Shown here: in pieces, positions 13,340 through 23,600 of the stretch | Position numbering within the stretch: position 1 is the stretch's first letter | How the letters are laid out: each line of letters starts with the position of its first letter | Assembly (NCBI GenBank): GCA_036346275.1 | Contig: CM070723.1 | Coordinates: forward strand, 27,534,176-27,598,175 | Length of the DNA stretch: 64,000 nucleotides | Source: Otatea glauca | Taxonomy: Eukaryota > Streptophyta > Magnoliopsida > Poales > Poaceae | Reading direction: 5' to 3' | The notes under the pieces: generated by a model | What the model was told of the DNA's origin: nothing | Databases searched by the model: none | The model's input: the letters and a program-made list of their open reading frames with translations, nothing else | Position numbers and translations under genes: made by a program

Positions 13340-14539
13340 GCGGTGCAACCGCCTCACGAGGTTTGAACGACCGATCAAAGTCACGGTACGCTCTGGTCTT
13401 GGCGTCGGCTACAAGACAACGGTGGAACAGTGAGGTACTTGGCGTGAACTCAGCTCGGCTCAGACGACGACGCGCGCTGGCCAGGTATGGCACGGAAAGC
13501 CATGCGTGCGCAAGAGGATTGGGCGAGGAGCGGCATGGGCAAAGACAGATGGCGAGGGCTCCAGAGAGCGCGAGCTCATTCTCGACGGCAGAGAGGAAAG
13601 GGAGGGAAGGAGTGAAGCTAGCGACCGACAATGGTCCAGGGACCACCAGGCAGAGGCTGAGCCCTTTTCCCGTTGCCGTGCCAGCAACGTTACTGTAAGG
13701 GACTGGCCCACACGTCGGTGATAGAAGATGGGATAAGGGATAAGGTTGGTTGCATAGTTCAGACATTGCATTAAATTGCCGATCTATTCACTATCAAATT
13801 TCGTGAAACTTTTGACTGACCTCTCAGGTAGTTTCTAAAGTCCAGTAAAATTTGTGGTTAAAATATCTTGTAATGAATTATTTAAAATTCTGACACTGTG
13901 GACTTGTACAGATTTGAATTTCGGTTTTGTATTTATTTAAAGGTTCAAACATTATTATTTATTTCTGAAACTTTTATGAGGGGTTATATATAGGTCAAGT
14001 ATGTCTCTGTAAAAGTTTCAAGTCAAAATATTTGGTATTTATTTTATAGAAATTCTGACATGAGAATTTCTAGTTTTGATGGTCTCTGCTTTTGAATTGT
14101 TAGAGGGCTCTGCGACATGATCAATTCCTAAGATTTTTACCAGGTGTAAACACTGTACTGAGGGTGCTTTGGTAATTTTTCCAGATCCAGATAATCTTCG
14201 AATATTTTTCATTAATTCTGACTAGCACTGTTTCTAGTCAAAAAGAGGTGACATTAATGTTATTTACCCATTTTTTTCTGTGCATAAAATTTTACTTGTT
14301 GATTTTACTGAGTTACCAAAGTGGTTAGGGTTCCATGGTAATTTTTCCAAAATTTATCTCTTATCTTTTTATCTTTTTACCATTATCCATTCTTTAATTC
14401 CATTTCTTTAATTTTTCATTCAATACAAAAATCCAAAGAAATCCAAATAAATTCCAATCATGTTAGGAAAAATCAAAAATAAATATATTCAAATTCAAAA
14501 TATGAATTTTTATATTATTGCATTTTTCGGGATGTTACA

Positions 14540-15546
14540 CTACACGAGACCCTCGGCCGAGTGGAGTAAACCATTATCAGGCTTATACCAATGCTGCTAA
14601 GCTAGATGTATTGACAAATTTACCACCGTCAGCTCCGTTTTACGCTTTTTCACAATCGGTTCCACAGCCGATTGAATCTGATAGATACCCACAGTGTCAT
14701 GAACCTGTCCTGCCTAGAAATCTGGTTCCGCACAGAGTAGTGACCTATTCAGAACCTTTCGTCCCATTGTTGGAACCGCCAACTAGGAGAAACAATGGAT
14801 ACGACCAATACACTCATCTGCCATCGGCTCAACCTAAACGGCAGCCCGAGTTTGCACTCGGGGGACAGAATACCGATTATGACCAACATTATCAAGGATA
14901 TGCCGTTCCGTTGACCGATAGTATTAATTGGGCCGATCAAATTTCCACTATATTAAGGGATCAATTCGGTATATAGCCAAAAGGGAAAGTTATTGGCTAT
15001 AGAAAACCATATCCCGATTACATAGATCGTATGCCTTATCCTCACAATTTTAAAGTCCTAGATTTTGCAAAATTCTCTGGTGATGATTCAATTACGACAT
15101 TGGAACATGTCGAACGCTTTATAGCACAATGCGGTGAAGTAGCTCAGTCTGACAGGCTAAAAATCAGATTGTTCCCATTATCATTATCAGGAGCAGCTTT
15201 TACCTGGTTTACATGTCTATCTCTAAATTCAGTTCATTTATGGAATGATTTGGAAAGCCGATTTCATGAATACTTTTTCTCTGGCAGTTTAGAACTCAGG
15301 ATCTCCGATTTGAGCTCTGTCCACAAGAAATTTGGAGAATCGGTAACTGATTACATTAAAAGATTTAGGGAAATCAGAAATCGATGTTTTAGTATCACAT
15401 TACCTGACAATCAACTTGCCGATTTGGCTTTCCAAGGGCTAATTCCACCACTCCGAGAAAAGTTTGGAGGATAGGAGTTCACCGATCTAAGTCACTTGCT
15501 TCATCGCGTGTCGGCTCAAGAAAGCCGATTCTCTGATAGTAGGGCA
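14540..15546 (+). pseudogene. gag: Tat gag, N-terminal and central part
   Basis: Two adjacent open stretches (to 14976 and 15031-15474) encode a Ty3/gypsy capsid protein. The first is Pro/Gln/Tyr-rich, like Tat gag leaders. The second holds the retrotransposon-gag domain with YPHNFKVLDFAKFSGDD, LRSDRL-like and FPLSLSGAAFTWF segments, then FGESVTDYIKRFREIRNRC. In-frame stops at 14974-14976 and 15472-15474 break it. Capsid proteins assemble the cytoplasmic virus-like particle. The 5' end is cut by the long-LTR element at 14539 and the 3' side by a CACTA insertion after 15546. Confidence 0.85.
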
Positions 15547-15569
15547 CACTACAAGAAACAGAGAAAAAT

Positions 15570-15845
15570 TCGTGGGCCCAAAAAAAAACCCACGAATTTA
15601 TTTATTTAAATTCGTCGGTTTGTAAAAAAACCCACGTTTTTAATTAAATTCGTGGGCCGAAATGAAACCCACGAATTTAATCCTTTAAATTCGTGCACCA
15701 GAAGTAACCCACGAATTTAATTATTTAAATTCGTGTGCCAAAAAATTACCCACGAATTTAAAAATTTAAATTCGTGGGTCACCAAATACCCACGAATTTA
15801 AATTTTTAAATTCGTGGGCCCCACCTAACCCATGAATTTACCTTG
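15570..15845. repeat. Subterminal repeats, left end of the small CACTA
   Basis: Repeated AAATTCGTGGG units alternate with CCCACGAATTT, making a chain of short palindromes spaced about 35-45 bp. In En/Spm such subterminal repeats are the binding sites of TNPA. Confidence 0.85.
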
Positions 15846-15954
15846 GGCAAAATAACCCTCAGGCCCGCGCACACGCACCCAGCCGAGCCAAAAAATTCCC
15901 CACCCACGCGCGCCGCAATTTTTAGTTTCAATTTTCTTTTTGCCTTTTCTTTTC

Positions 15955-16100
15955 TTCTTTAGTTGTTATATGTATTGAGCGCGATACATATATATATAAA
16001 AATACATACATTTGGATATATATACATATATGTATTGAGTGCGATACATATATATATATATAAACATACATTTGGAATATACATTTTCTTTTGTAAAAAT
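15955..16100. repeat. TA-rich tandem repeat in the core of the small CACTA
   Basis: Two copies of a unit of about 75 bp (TGTATTGAGYGCGATACATATATA...CATACATTTGGA) with (TA)n runs. The inverted counterpart is at 17100-17225 in the large CACTA. Confidence 0.8.
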
Positions 16101-16104
16101 GACA

Positions 16105-16495
16105 TTTAAATTCGTGGGTTTTTTAGCCCACGAATTTAACTGATTAAATTCGTGGGTTTTTTAAACCCACGAATTTAAAATCTGATAAATTCGTGGGTTT
16201 TTTAGCCCACGAATTTAACTGATTAAATTCGTGGGTTTTTAAACCCACGAATTTAACTGATTAAATTCGTGGGTTTTTTAAACCCACGAATTTAACTCAG
16301 AAACCCAATTAAATTCGTGGGCTTAGTAGAAACCCACGAATTTAACTTAAATTCGTGGGTACCCACGAATTTAATTAATTAATTTCGTCGAGTTAAATTC
16401 GTGAACTAAATTCGACGGTTTGCTCACGAATTTAAGTTAAATTCGTGGGTTTTAGCTTAAATTCGTGGGTTTTTGGCCCACGAATTTTCCTGATT
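16105..16495. repeat. Subterminal repeats, right end of the small CACTA
   Basis: About ten units of AAATTCGTGGGTTTT and its complement, several as near-perfect hairpins closed by TTTAAA or TTTAGCCC. One pair near 16385-16425 has drifted to TTCGTCGAG/TTCGACGG. Confidence 0.85.
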
Positions 16496-16504
16496 CTTGT
16501 AGTG

Positions 16505-16759
16505 GCATTCAAGGATAGATTCAAAGCAAATGGCAATAATAAAGAAAAGGATAAAGCTAAAGTTAATATGGTCGACTATTGCCCCAGTGAATCCTTTGAA
16601 GACGATGAAGCAGAGGTGAATATAGCCGAATGGATTATAGGGTCTAAAAAATCTTTAGTCTGTTCCTAGCTTAAGCCGGCTAGGAATAAGTCGGAAGTTA
16701 AATACGCTTTTGATGTCTCTAAGTGTGATCTTATTTTTGATTTATTATTAGAAGACAAA
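16505..16759 (+). pseudogene. gag: Tat gag fragment between the two CACTA insertions
   Basis: This 255 bp island continues gag from 15546 (the gca duplication is counted once). It reads FKDRFKANGNNKEKDKAK, then DYCPSESFEDDEAEVNIAEW, and near its end VKYAFDVSKCDLIFDLLLED, all typical of Tat gag linker regions. A stop lies at 16667-16669. The frame resumes at 36707 after the large CACTA, with aaa as target duplication (16757-16759). Confidence 0.85.
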
Positions 16760-16784
16760 CACTACAAGAATCAGGGAAAAATTC

Positions 16785-17085
16785 GTGGGCCAAAAACCCA
16801 CGAATTTAAGCTAAAACCCATGAATTTAACTTAAATTCGTGAGCAAACCGTCGAATTTAGTTCACGAATTTAACTCGACGAAATTAATTAATTAAATTCG
16901 TGGTACCACGAATTTAAGTTAAATTCGTGAGTTTCTACTAAGCCCACGAATTTAATTGTTTTCGAGTTAAATTCGTGGGTTTAAAAAACCCACGAATTTA
17001 ATCAGTTAAATTCGTGGGTTTAAAAAACCCACGAATTTAATCAGTTAAATTCGTGGGCTAAAAAACCCACGAATTTAACTGTCAT
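16785..17085. repeat. Subterminal repeats, left (3') end of the large CACTA
   Basis: Units of AAATTCGTGGGTTT and CCCACGAATTTAA forming palindromes, matching the small CACTA's right end in reverse, including the drifted TTCGACG variant near 16840-16880. Confidence 0.87.
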
Positions 17086-17094
17086 TTTTACAAA

Positions 17095-17230
17095 AAAAAA
17101 TGTATATTCCAAATGTATGTTTATATATATATATATATGTATCGCACTCAATACATATATGTATATATATCCAAATGTATGTATTTATATATATATATAT
17201 GTATCGCACTCAATACATATAACAACTAAA
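17095..17230. repeat. TA-rich tandem repeat in the large CACTA
   Basis: Two copies of the unit ATGTATCGCACTCAATACATAT with (TA)n runs and CCAAATGTATGT. It is the inverted counterpart of 15955-16100. Confidence 0.82.
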
Positions 17231-17335
17231 GAAGAAAAGAAAAGGCAAAAGAAAATTGAAACTAAAAATTGCTAAGTTTAAGAATAAATAAGATCATCTA
17301 TTTTGTTCAAATCGATCGAATCAGAACACAAAAGA

Positions 17336-17615
17336 CAAACTCCACAATGAAGTTGAAGCGAACGAATAATTAGCAAACGAGACACCAAACCTATTACCAG
17401 ATTAAAATATCAAAACCAACCTTTTAACTCTTCAAACCGGCTTAAAACTAAGTCTCCGAATGTACAAAATTTCGCATGACCTCTCTTGTAAATAGGACAT
17501 CCACTCACAGACAAAAAAACATTTGCGGTTATAATATATATCAATCTCTCGAACTGTATGAGACATTCTAGCAGATCCTTAGATAATCCAAACACACATC
17601 CAACGGCAATTTGTA
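17336..17615. repeat. Direct repeat copy 1 in the 3' region of the large CACTA
   Basis: About 280 bp starting CAAACTCCACAA and ending CGGCAATTTGTA, matching 18883-19172 in the same orientation with scattered changes. It includes GTACAAAATTTCGCATGACC. No open frame crosses it. Confidence 0.85.
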
Positions 17616-18882
17616 AACTACGCAATGACGTACAACACATTACAACCACAATAGATACAATCCACAATCCATTAAAATAAGTCCATCACAATAAGTCGAT
17701 CACAACGTATCCATCACAACAAGTTATAAAGTACAACAGCTTATACACCAATCGAGCTCACAATGGAATTCATGCCTCGGGTTGTTGGAGTTGGGCGCTA
17801 CCACCACCGTCGTGCCGCGTTGAAGATGTCTTCTATGATGTCGCTCGTTAGAACGTCTTTGGGGCGTGACCTAGAAACCCGCAAGTTCAAGATTAACTTA
17901 GGTTGTGCTACAAGTAACATTATGCTGATTCACATGAATGTCAATATGAGAATATCAATAGTACTATTCAACCAAGACACAATATGAGAATATCAATATG
18001 ACGGGTCAAGCTAAACAAGAATAGGTATTATATATAAGAACTACACGCATTTGAGCTAGTCAAGATATGCTGCAATAATCATATGAACATCAATCTCATA
18101 TTCAATGAAGTATCAAAGTAATACTCTAGTATTAACATAAGGTCAAGATTACAACTACAATTATTTAATTCAACTTCCAAAGACCCAGTTGCATCACCGA
18201 GTATTCAAAAGATAACAAACAAAGAAAATAGTTCAAAGAAGCAATAAGAGTTTTGGTAGTCATTTTAAGAGTTCAATATACAAAGTACAAATATAAAGCA
18301 TTCTACAAGGATAAACAATCGATTGTACATGGGCAAACAACACTCTACAAGGATGCCATATGAAGCATTTAAAACATAAGTTCACAATTGAACAAGTTGT
18401 CTTAAGATAACTTTTCAATTCCAAGAAGTCAAGACAATATAAGGTTCAAATCAAAAAGTTATTGATGAAAGAAAAATCAAATAGCACGTAATGGGTTCAT
18501 AATTTGGTAAACCATCACTTATCTACAGGAGCACAAAGAATGAACTTTCATAAGCACACAAGTTAACCTTTCCAAGTATGAACATTGAGATGATTTGTGC
18601 AAGGTTTAAGAAAGAGTTGCCTAAATATCCTAAAATCGACTCAGTTGTGCATTTCAACAAAAATTATCACTTTTGCAACAGATTACTAAGATTGATATAT
18701 ACTAAAAGAATGAACTAGATTTCCTACTAAGTATATGTCCATCCATTGCACACGTAATCTCATATTCAATGAAGCATATGTAATCTCATATTCAAAGAAT
18801 GAACTAAAGTTCCTACTGTACATATGTTTCTAAATTTGAGCAAGAGAAAGGAAGGGATGGGGCAGGTAGCTCACCAAGTAAT
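17616..18882. other. Spacer between the direct repeats of the large CACTA
   Basis: AT-rich sequence with no convincing gene. A GC-richer patch at 17763-17890 could be an exon remnant, but I cannot assign it. The phrase AATCTCATATTCAATGAAG recurs at about 18090 and 18760. Confidence 0.4.
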
Positions 18883-19172
18883 CAAACTCCACAACAAAGT
18901 TCAAGCTAACGAAAAATTGACAAATGAGACACCAAACCTACTACCTCTACTAAAAGACTGAAACCAACCTTTCAACTCTTTCAAACCGGCTTAAAACTAA
19001 GTCATTGAAATGTACAAAATTTCGCATGACCTCTCTAGTAAATAGGACATCCACTCAGCAGAGACAAAGAAACATTTGCAGCTTATAATATATATACCAA
19101 TCTCTCAAACCGTAAGGAGACATTCTAGCGATCCTTAGATAATCAATCACACATCCAAAACGGCAATTTGTA
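18883..19172. repeat. Direct repeat copy 2 in the 3' region of the large CACTA
   Basis: Partner of 17336-17615, lying just downstream of the tnpA-like stop codon (19252, minus strand), so it probably belongs to the 3' UTR or terminator region. Confidence 0.85.
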
Positions 19173-19251
19173 CAAGAATTGACAAACTTAGCTCGTGTCG
19201 CAAACTTATAATATTTTCGACATCCATACATGTGGTGTCGTCCGAGGTGGC

Positions 19252-19341
19252 TCAGCAGGCCCACGGGTTGAAGTACATAGGCATTCCTTGGCTTGGCATA
19301 GGTGGTGGGTACATGTAGAACGGGTTTGGAGGCTGGGAGCC
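19252..19341 (-). pseudogene. Last exon of the tnpA-like gene of the large CACTA
   Basis: On the minus strand a splice acceptor (TGCCTTACAG) precedes GGCTCCCAG and the frame reads GSQPPNPFYMYPPPM, then ends NPWAC and TGA at 19252-19254. It is phase 0 and its start repeats the unit in the exons at 28809-28883 and 28964-29110. The copia D insertion separates it from them by 9.4 kb, entirely inside the intron. Confidence 0.7.
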
Positions 19342-19374
19342 CTGTAAGGCATAGACAGGTACATCATGCCACAT

Positions 19375-20998
19375 TGAAGGACCGAAATGGCGAACAGAGG
19401 GGGGGGGGGTGAATGGTCGCAAATAAAAATTCCCCCAAAATACTCCAACAAAAACTCGACAAGATCGCTCAAAAGGAATTGTGAAAACCCAAAAACTAGA
19501 CAACTATGTGTACCCCAAGCTTGCATGGATAAGTACCATAAAATATGTGGGGATTTTTGAGTCACAATCCTGGTTGTCTAGTGTCCAAGATAAAGAGGAA
19601 TCAATTCAAACTCTTGCTTTTAGAAAGGACATCAATTCAAATCACAAAAGTCACTTTCTGAAAAGCAAAAGCAGAATTCCAGAACTTGTCCTCAATTTGC
19701 ACAGGAGGTTGGTGGGTTTCTGTAGCTCACAAAATTTTGAGACTTTTTATCCCTGTGAGCATCAGAGTCTTGAAGAACTCCACCAAATTTCTCCTCAAAA
19801 GCCTTACAGAAAAAACACGAAAAATCGAAACACAGTCTGGTCAAGAACTTCGAGCAGAACGTTTGGGGCTCGGTTTTCACCTCATGGCGCCCAAACGGTA
19901 CAACAAGTGAACTCCAAAATTTTTCTGCAAGCGGATATCAGAGTCCCGCACCTCCTCCAATAAGAATCACTCAAAAGGATTTTTCTATATTTTTAAAAAA
20001 TCAAACACTGACTGTTGCTGCGAAGAACAAGTTCAGAACAAAGTTGGAACTTGAAAGAAAAGATGTTCTCTACTCAATCCAAGAGTGCAAAAGAGATGTA
20101 AAACCATATGAACACACTCAAAACATCCAAGAACAGCAGCATTTAGAAGGAGGAGAGGCAAATCCAAATTACTTGAAAGTAAATTATGGGAATGTAATTG
20201 CGGAAAGTAAATGCTGAATTTAAATTATGTAAAATAAAGACATAATGTAAATGCATAAAATAAATTCAGAGGTGGATGAATAAAACTTTCATTTCTGGAA
20301 GGAGGTTACAAAGCCTCACATTCATGTGGGCAAAGCTCAAATGAGCATCAAAACCTCAACACCTTCAAGGAGAGGAGGCTACCCTCCACCCCTATTTATA
20401 CTACTCTTGGGCCACCTACCACCCTTGGATGAGTCCTCAACCCTAGAGCACTCATCTAAGGGCTAGGATTAACCCACACACACAGCCATGCAAGGGCTAA
20501 CCCAAAACCCACACACATACCGGGTTTTCTTGCACGGTTTTCAAAGCATACTACCTAGACCCGCTAACCTATCAACTAGACCGCAATCCGACGGCCCTCA
20601 TTGATCCACGCGCATCTAGCTAGCATCAACTCCTTTCCTTGTCTTCTTGACTTGCCCGACTCCGCCTCCGATCATCTTCCGCGATCTCCCAAACGTCTGG
20701 ACCTCCGACGCCTCGCCTAGTCCCGGCCATCCTTCGCCTCACCATGACCTAGCACCGTCGTCCCGCAACCATCAAAGACAAGGAAACTCCTCACATAGCA
20801 ATGCCCACAAAGATGTGCAATAAACCATCCAACTCATCACTACCGCGTCAATACGACCGCATCGCCACTCTGGCAGAGACAACTCAAATTGCTTCATTTT
20901 GAAAATCAATCCAAATCAAACTCAAACTTGAGCACACCTTGCTCAAATAAAGTCAAATACTCATCACAAACATGGATGGACCTCCACATGGTTCTTCA
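19375..20998 (-). repeat. 3' LTR of copia D
   Basis: Minus strand TGAAGAACCATG to GGTCCTTCA, 1624 bp, closely matching 27133-28751. It holds a run of 10 or more G near 19400 where the partner LTR has five. Confidence 0.92.
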
Positions 20999-21012
20999 AT
21001 CTCCCTTGATGA
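20999..21012 (-). promoter_or_regulatory. Polypurine tract of copia D
   Basis: Minus strand TCATCAAGGGAGAT directly before the 3' LTR start TGAAGAACC. Confidence 0.75.
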
Positions 21013-22880
21013 GTATATTGACAAACCATACAAAAGGCATAAATTTGAGTTTGAAGAAAATGAAGAAGAAAGCAATTTTAGTTGCAAAGTCAAACTTGGT
21101 CCAAAGATAGAAATTAGAACCATGACCAAGTTGACGAAGAGGAATTCAGATTTTAGAGTTAAATTTAAGAAAGAGCAAGTTTTCAACAAAACTCTAAAAT
21201 CCAACTAAACATGTCAAATGTGATTATGAGATTATGATCCAACATAAGTAGTAGCATAGTTTTACAAAGATCATAATAACCAAATAAGCATTCACATTTT
21301 TATCTTTTAGTGATGCCTTTTCTACGTTATCTCCCTTTGCAATATAGGCATCAATTTTTTATGTATGCATGAAATGCAATCGAAAAAGCTTTGAGGATTA
21401 TCCAATTGATCAAAATGGAAGGATATTACACCAAGCTTGTCAATTTCGAAGATGACTAAACTAAGACATGTCCAAGTGCAAATACGAGCTTAGTTTTGAA
21501 TATTTCATTTTAGCAAGATTTGACAAGTGCAACACTTAGCTTTAGTTTCAAAAATAGAAGAATAGCCACTCTAAGGATCAAAAGGAAAACCTAGAGTTCA
21601 ACCTACTCAACACGTTGGGGAATCTAGAAGAGCATACAAGGTCCTTCGGCTCATTTATCACTTAATGCAAATTTTGATTTATCATCATACAAGACATAGC
21701 GGGTGCAAATGTTTGACATTATTTGCATTCTTTACCCACATATGTCTTTGTTTTTAATTTATTTGCATTTTCTTTTGACAACCAATTGACTCAAGCCGTG
21801 TCGACCATCTCAAGATGAGCTCTTAAGAGGATGGTCTAGGTCAAACACGATGTATTCCAAGTTCATCCCAAGTGCAATGGGAAGCGGTCTTGTGAATACA
21901 AGGTGTTGAGTCGTATGTGCACAAGAAGAGTCAATTTTGTTTAATTTTCATTTTTAGCACAACGATTCATGAGCAATTGAAGGACTCTGCATGGATCAAA
22001 CTAGTTTCACCTAAGTTGCTATAGGGACTCTAGAGAACTCCTAAATTTCTCAAATTATGGCACAAACCTCTAGAGAAGAAACCTAGCAAGTAAAAGCAAC
22101 AAGTTTCATTAAGTTTTTCATTTAAGGCTTATTTCATTTTTAAGCTTAGCAAGTTAAATGAACTTGGACATACCTAAGCTAGTGATTTTCTTCAAATGAT
22201 GTAGCATGGTGTATAGCATGAAGAAGAAATCAATTGCATAATAGACAAAGCTCATAAAATGAAAATGCAGTCTATATGCAATGCATGAACAGATTCCTAA
22301 ACTCCCCCTCAACAAATGAATCAATTTTAAGCTCAAATCTGGTTAACAAATGAGTTATTATCAAGATTAGGCATAAAGAAGACCCAAATGAACTCAATAA
22401 CAACCGTAAAAACAGAATGAGGAGAAGAAGTCGAGAACCGCAAAACTGGATGGCTATTGAGTATAGATAAGATAGAAGAGACTCACTACGGCTCGGACTC
22501 ACTCTTATCTTCCCAAAGGATCGACATAGGGAAGTCGACTCTAGATCCCAACTAAGGAGTGCACACACACTGCCTACCAGAGGCCCAATACACGCTAGAC
22601 TTATAAGACGTGAGGGAACTCAACCTAGAGAGAAGAGAGAATGACTAATGACGCATGATAGCAACCTAAAGCACAAGATAAGAGGTCCATGCGAGGCATG
22701 CCGAAGTCTAAGTGAGTGAACTCAACTCAAGAAAACAAGCCCAAAGTCACCCGAAGAAACACAAAGAAAAGAAAAGTGGAAGAAAACATATAATACATAA
22801 TATACAAACCACTCCCCTCACGAAAGGCCGTAAGGGCTCACGACTCCAAGCTCACTCTCAAGGCAACAAACTGGAGCTAT
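21013..22880 (-). other. Long region between pol and 3' LTR of copia D
   Basis: About 1.9 kb with no intact frame. SIRE-type copia elements often carry an envelope-like frame here. I see only short hydrophobic stretches, such as the minus-strand frame 22272-22568, too short and composition-driven to call. Confidence 0.45.
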
Positions 22881-22882
22881 CC

Positions 22883-23600
22883 AAAGGCTTGGTGAAAATA
22901 TCGCTAATCAAGGTCACTCTCTACGAATCGAAGCGCGATATCTCCCTTCTCCACATGGTCTCTAAGGAAGTGATATCTAATATCAATGTGCTTGGTCCGG
23001 AATGTTGCACGGGTTTTTAGCAATGCAAATAGCTGAAGTGTTGTCACGAAAAGTGGCACACTCTCTATCTCTAACCCATAGTCCCGTAAGGTCGATCTCA
23101 TCCAGAGCACTGCCACAAAGAATCGGTCGCAAAGAACATACTCGGCCTCGGTGGATCAGGCAACTCCGATCGCTTCCTAGATGACCAAGAAACAAGAGAA
23201 GTGCCAATGAATTGGCAAGTGCCGTAAGTGCTTTTCCTATCTATCCTACAACCAAAGAAAGTCGGCATCGAAAAAGGCTCTAATAGATAGACAAGAAGAC
23301 GAAGAGTACCAAATACAAAATCGCAGGTAGCACGAAGGTACTGAAGATGCGCTTGATCGCTTTGGCGTGAGAGGCGCGAGGAGAAGCTTGAAATCGAGCG
23401 CACGCACACACAAAGAAATGTATGTCCGGCCTCGAAGCGATGAGATACAAGAGGGAGCCGATCATGCTCAAACTCCTTTTGATCAAGAGCTCACCATCCT
23501 CATCGGGCTCGAGGACAGCGATGGTGGCCATAGGAGTCATCACCGGCTTCCCATCGACATGTCGAACGCCTCAGAGGTCACGGGTATATTGCCTTGATGC
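22883..23600 (-). pseudogene. Copia D RNase H domain (frameshifted)
   Basis: Minus-strand fragments in several frames carry typical Ty1/copia RNase H phrases: MIGSLLYLIASRPDIHF at the RT/RNase H junction, DNTSAICIAKNP and HIDIRYHFLRDHVEKGDI near the C-terminus. The enzyme would remove RNA from the cDNA hybrid. No frame stays open through the domain. Confidence 0.8.

Larger units (their letters stand above)
1..14539 (-). mobile_element. Gag-only LTR retrotransposon with 5.4 kb LTRs (LARD / TR-GAG-like), 3' end cut by window start
   Basis: Two long direct copies (1-5156 and 9174-14539) flank a 4.0 kb internal region. Read on the minus strand, the LTR begins TGTAACATCCCG and ends GGGTCTCACA. 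A tRNA-Met primer site follows the 5' LTR and a polypurine tract precedes the 3' LTR, which fixes the orientation. The internal region shows only a zinc-knuckle gag; I see no protease, RT, RNase H or integrase motifs. Large LTRs with little coding content are typical of non-autonomous LARD or TR-GAG elements. It is inserted in the gag of the Tat element that resumes at 14540. The probable right target duplication is ctaca (14540-14544); the left copy is outside the window. Confidence 0.88.
9174..14539 (-). repeat. 5' LTR of the gag-only retrotransposon (complete, 5366 bp)
   Basis: A complete LTR with TG...CA ends when read on the minus strand from 14539 down to 9174. It is mostly AT-rich with a GC-rich island at about 12600-13720 and a TATA box inside that island. 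Open frames in it, such as 13125-13766, are not preserved in the partner LTR, so I do not call protein genes here. At 5.4 kb it is far longer than usual plant LTRs. Confidence 0.9.
15547..16504 (-). mobile_element. Small non-autonomous CACTA element (958 bp), deletion derivative of the large one
   Basis: It starts CACTACAAGAAACAGAG and ends CTGATTCTTGTAGTG, with a 3 bp target duplication gca (15544-15546 and 16505-16507), as expected for En/Spm elements. It consists almost only of subterminal palindromic repeats around a short core. Its left end (AAACAGAG variant, then a GC-rich stretch with AAAAAATTCCCC) matches the right end of the 16760-36706 element in reverse. Its right end (AATCAGG variant, TA-rich stretch) matches that element's left end in reverse. 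It is thus an internally deleted copy in opposite orientation. It has no coding capacity and would need transposase in trans. Confidence 0.93.

Noticed and set aside
13125..13766. 213-residue frame in the long LTR, with frames on the other strand
   Set aside because: Not open in the partner LTR (3660-4330), no family features; explained by the GC-rich island.
15570..17085. Regularly spaced repeats resembling a CRISPR array
   Set aside because: Repeats are palindromic TTCGTGGG motifs inside CACTA ends with TIRs and target duplications; spacers are short and similar; the genome is a plant.
22712..23020. 102-residue basic plus-strand frame
   Set aside because: Antisense to the end of copia D RNase H; Lys-rich text arises from AT-rich DNA.
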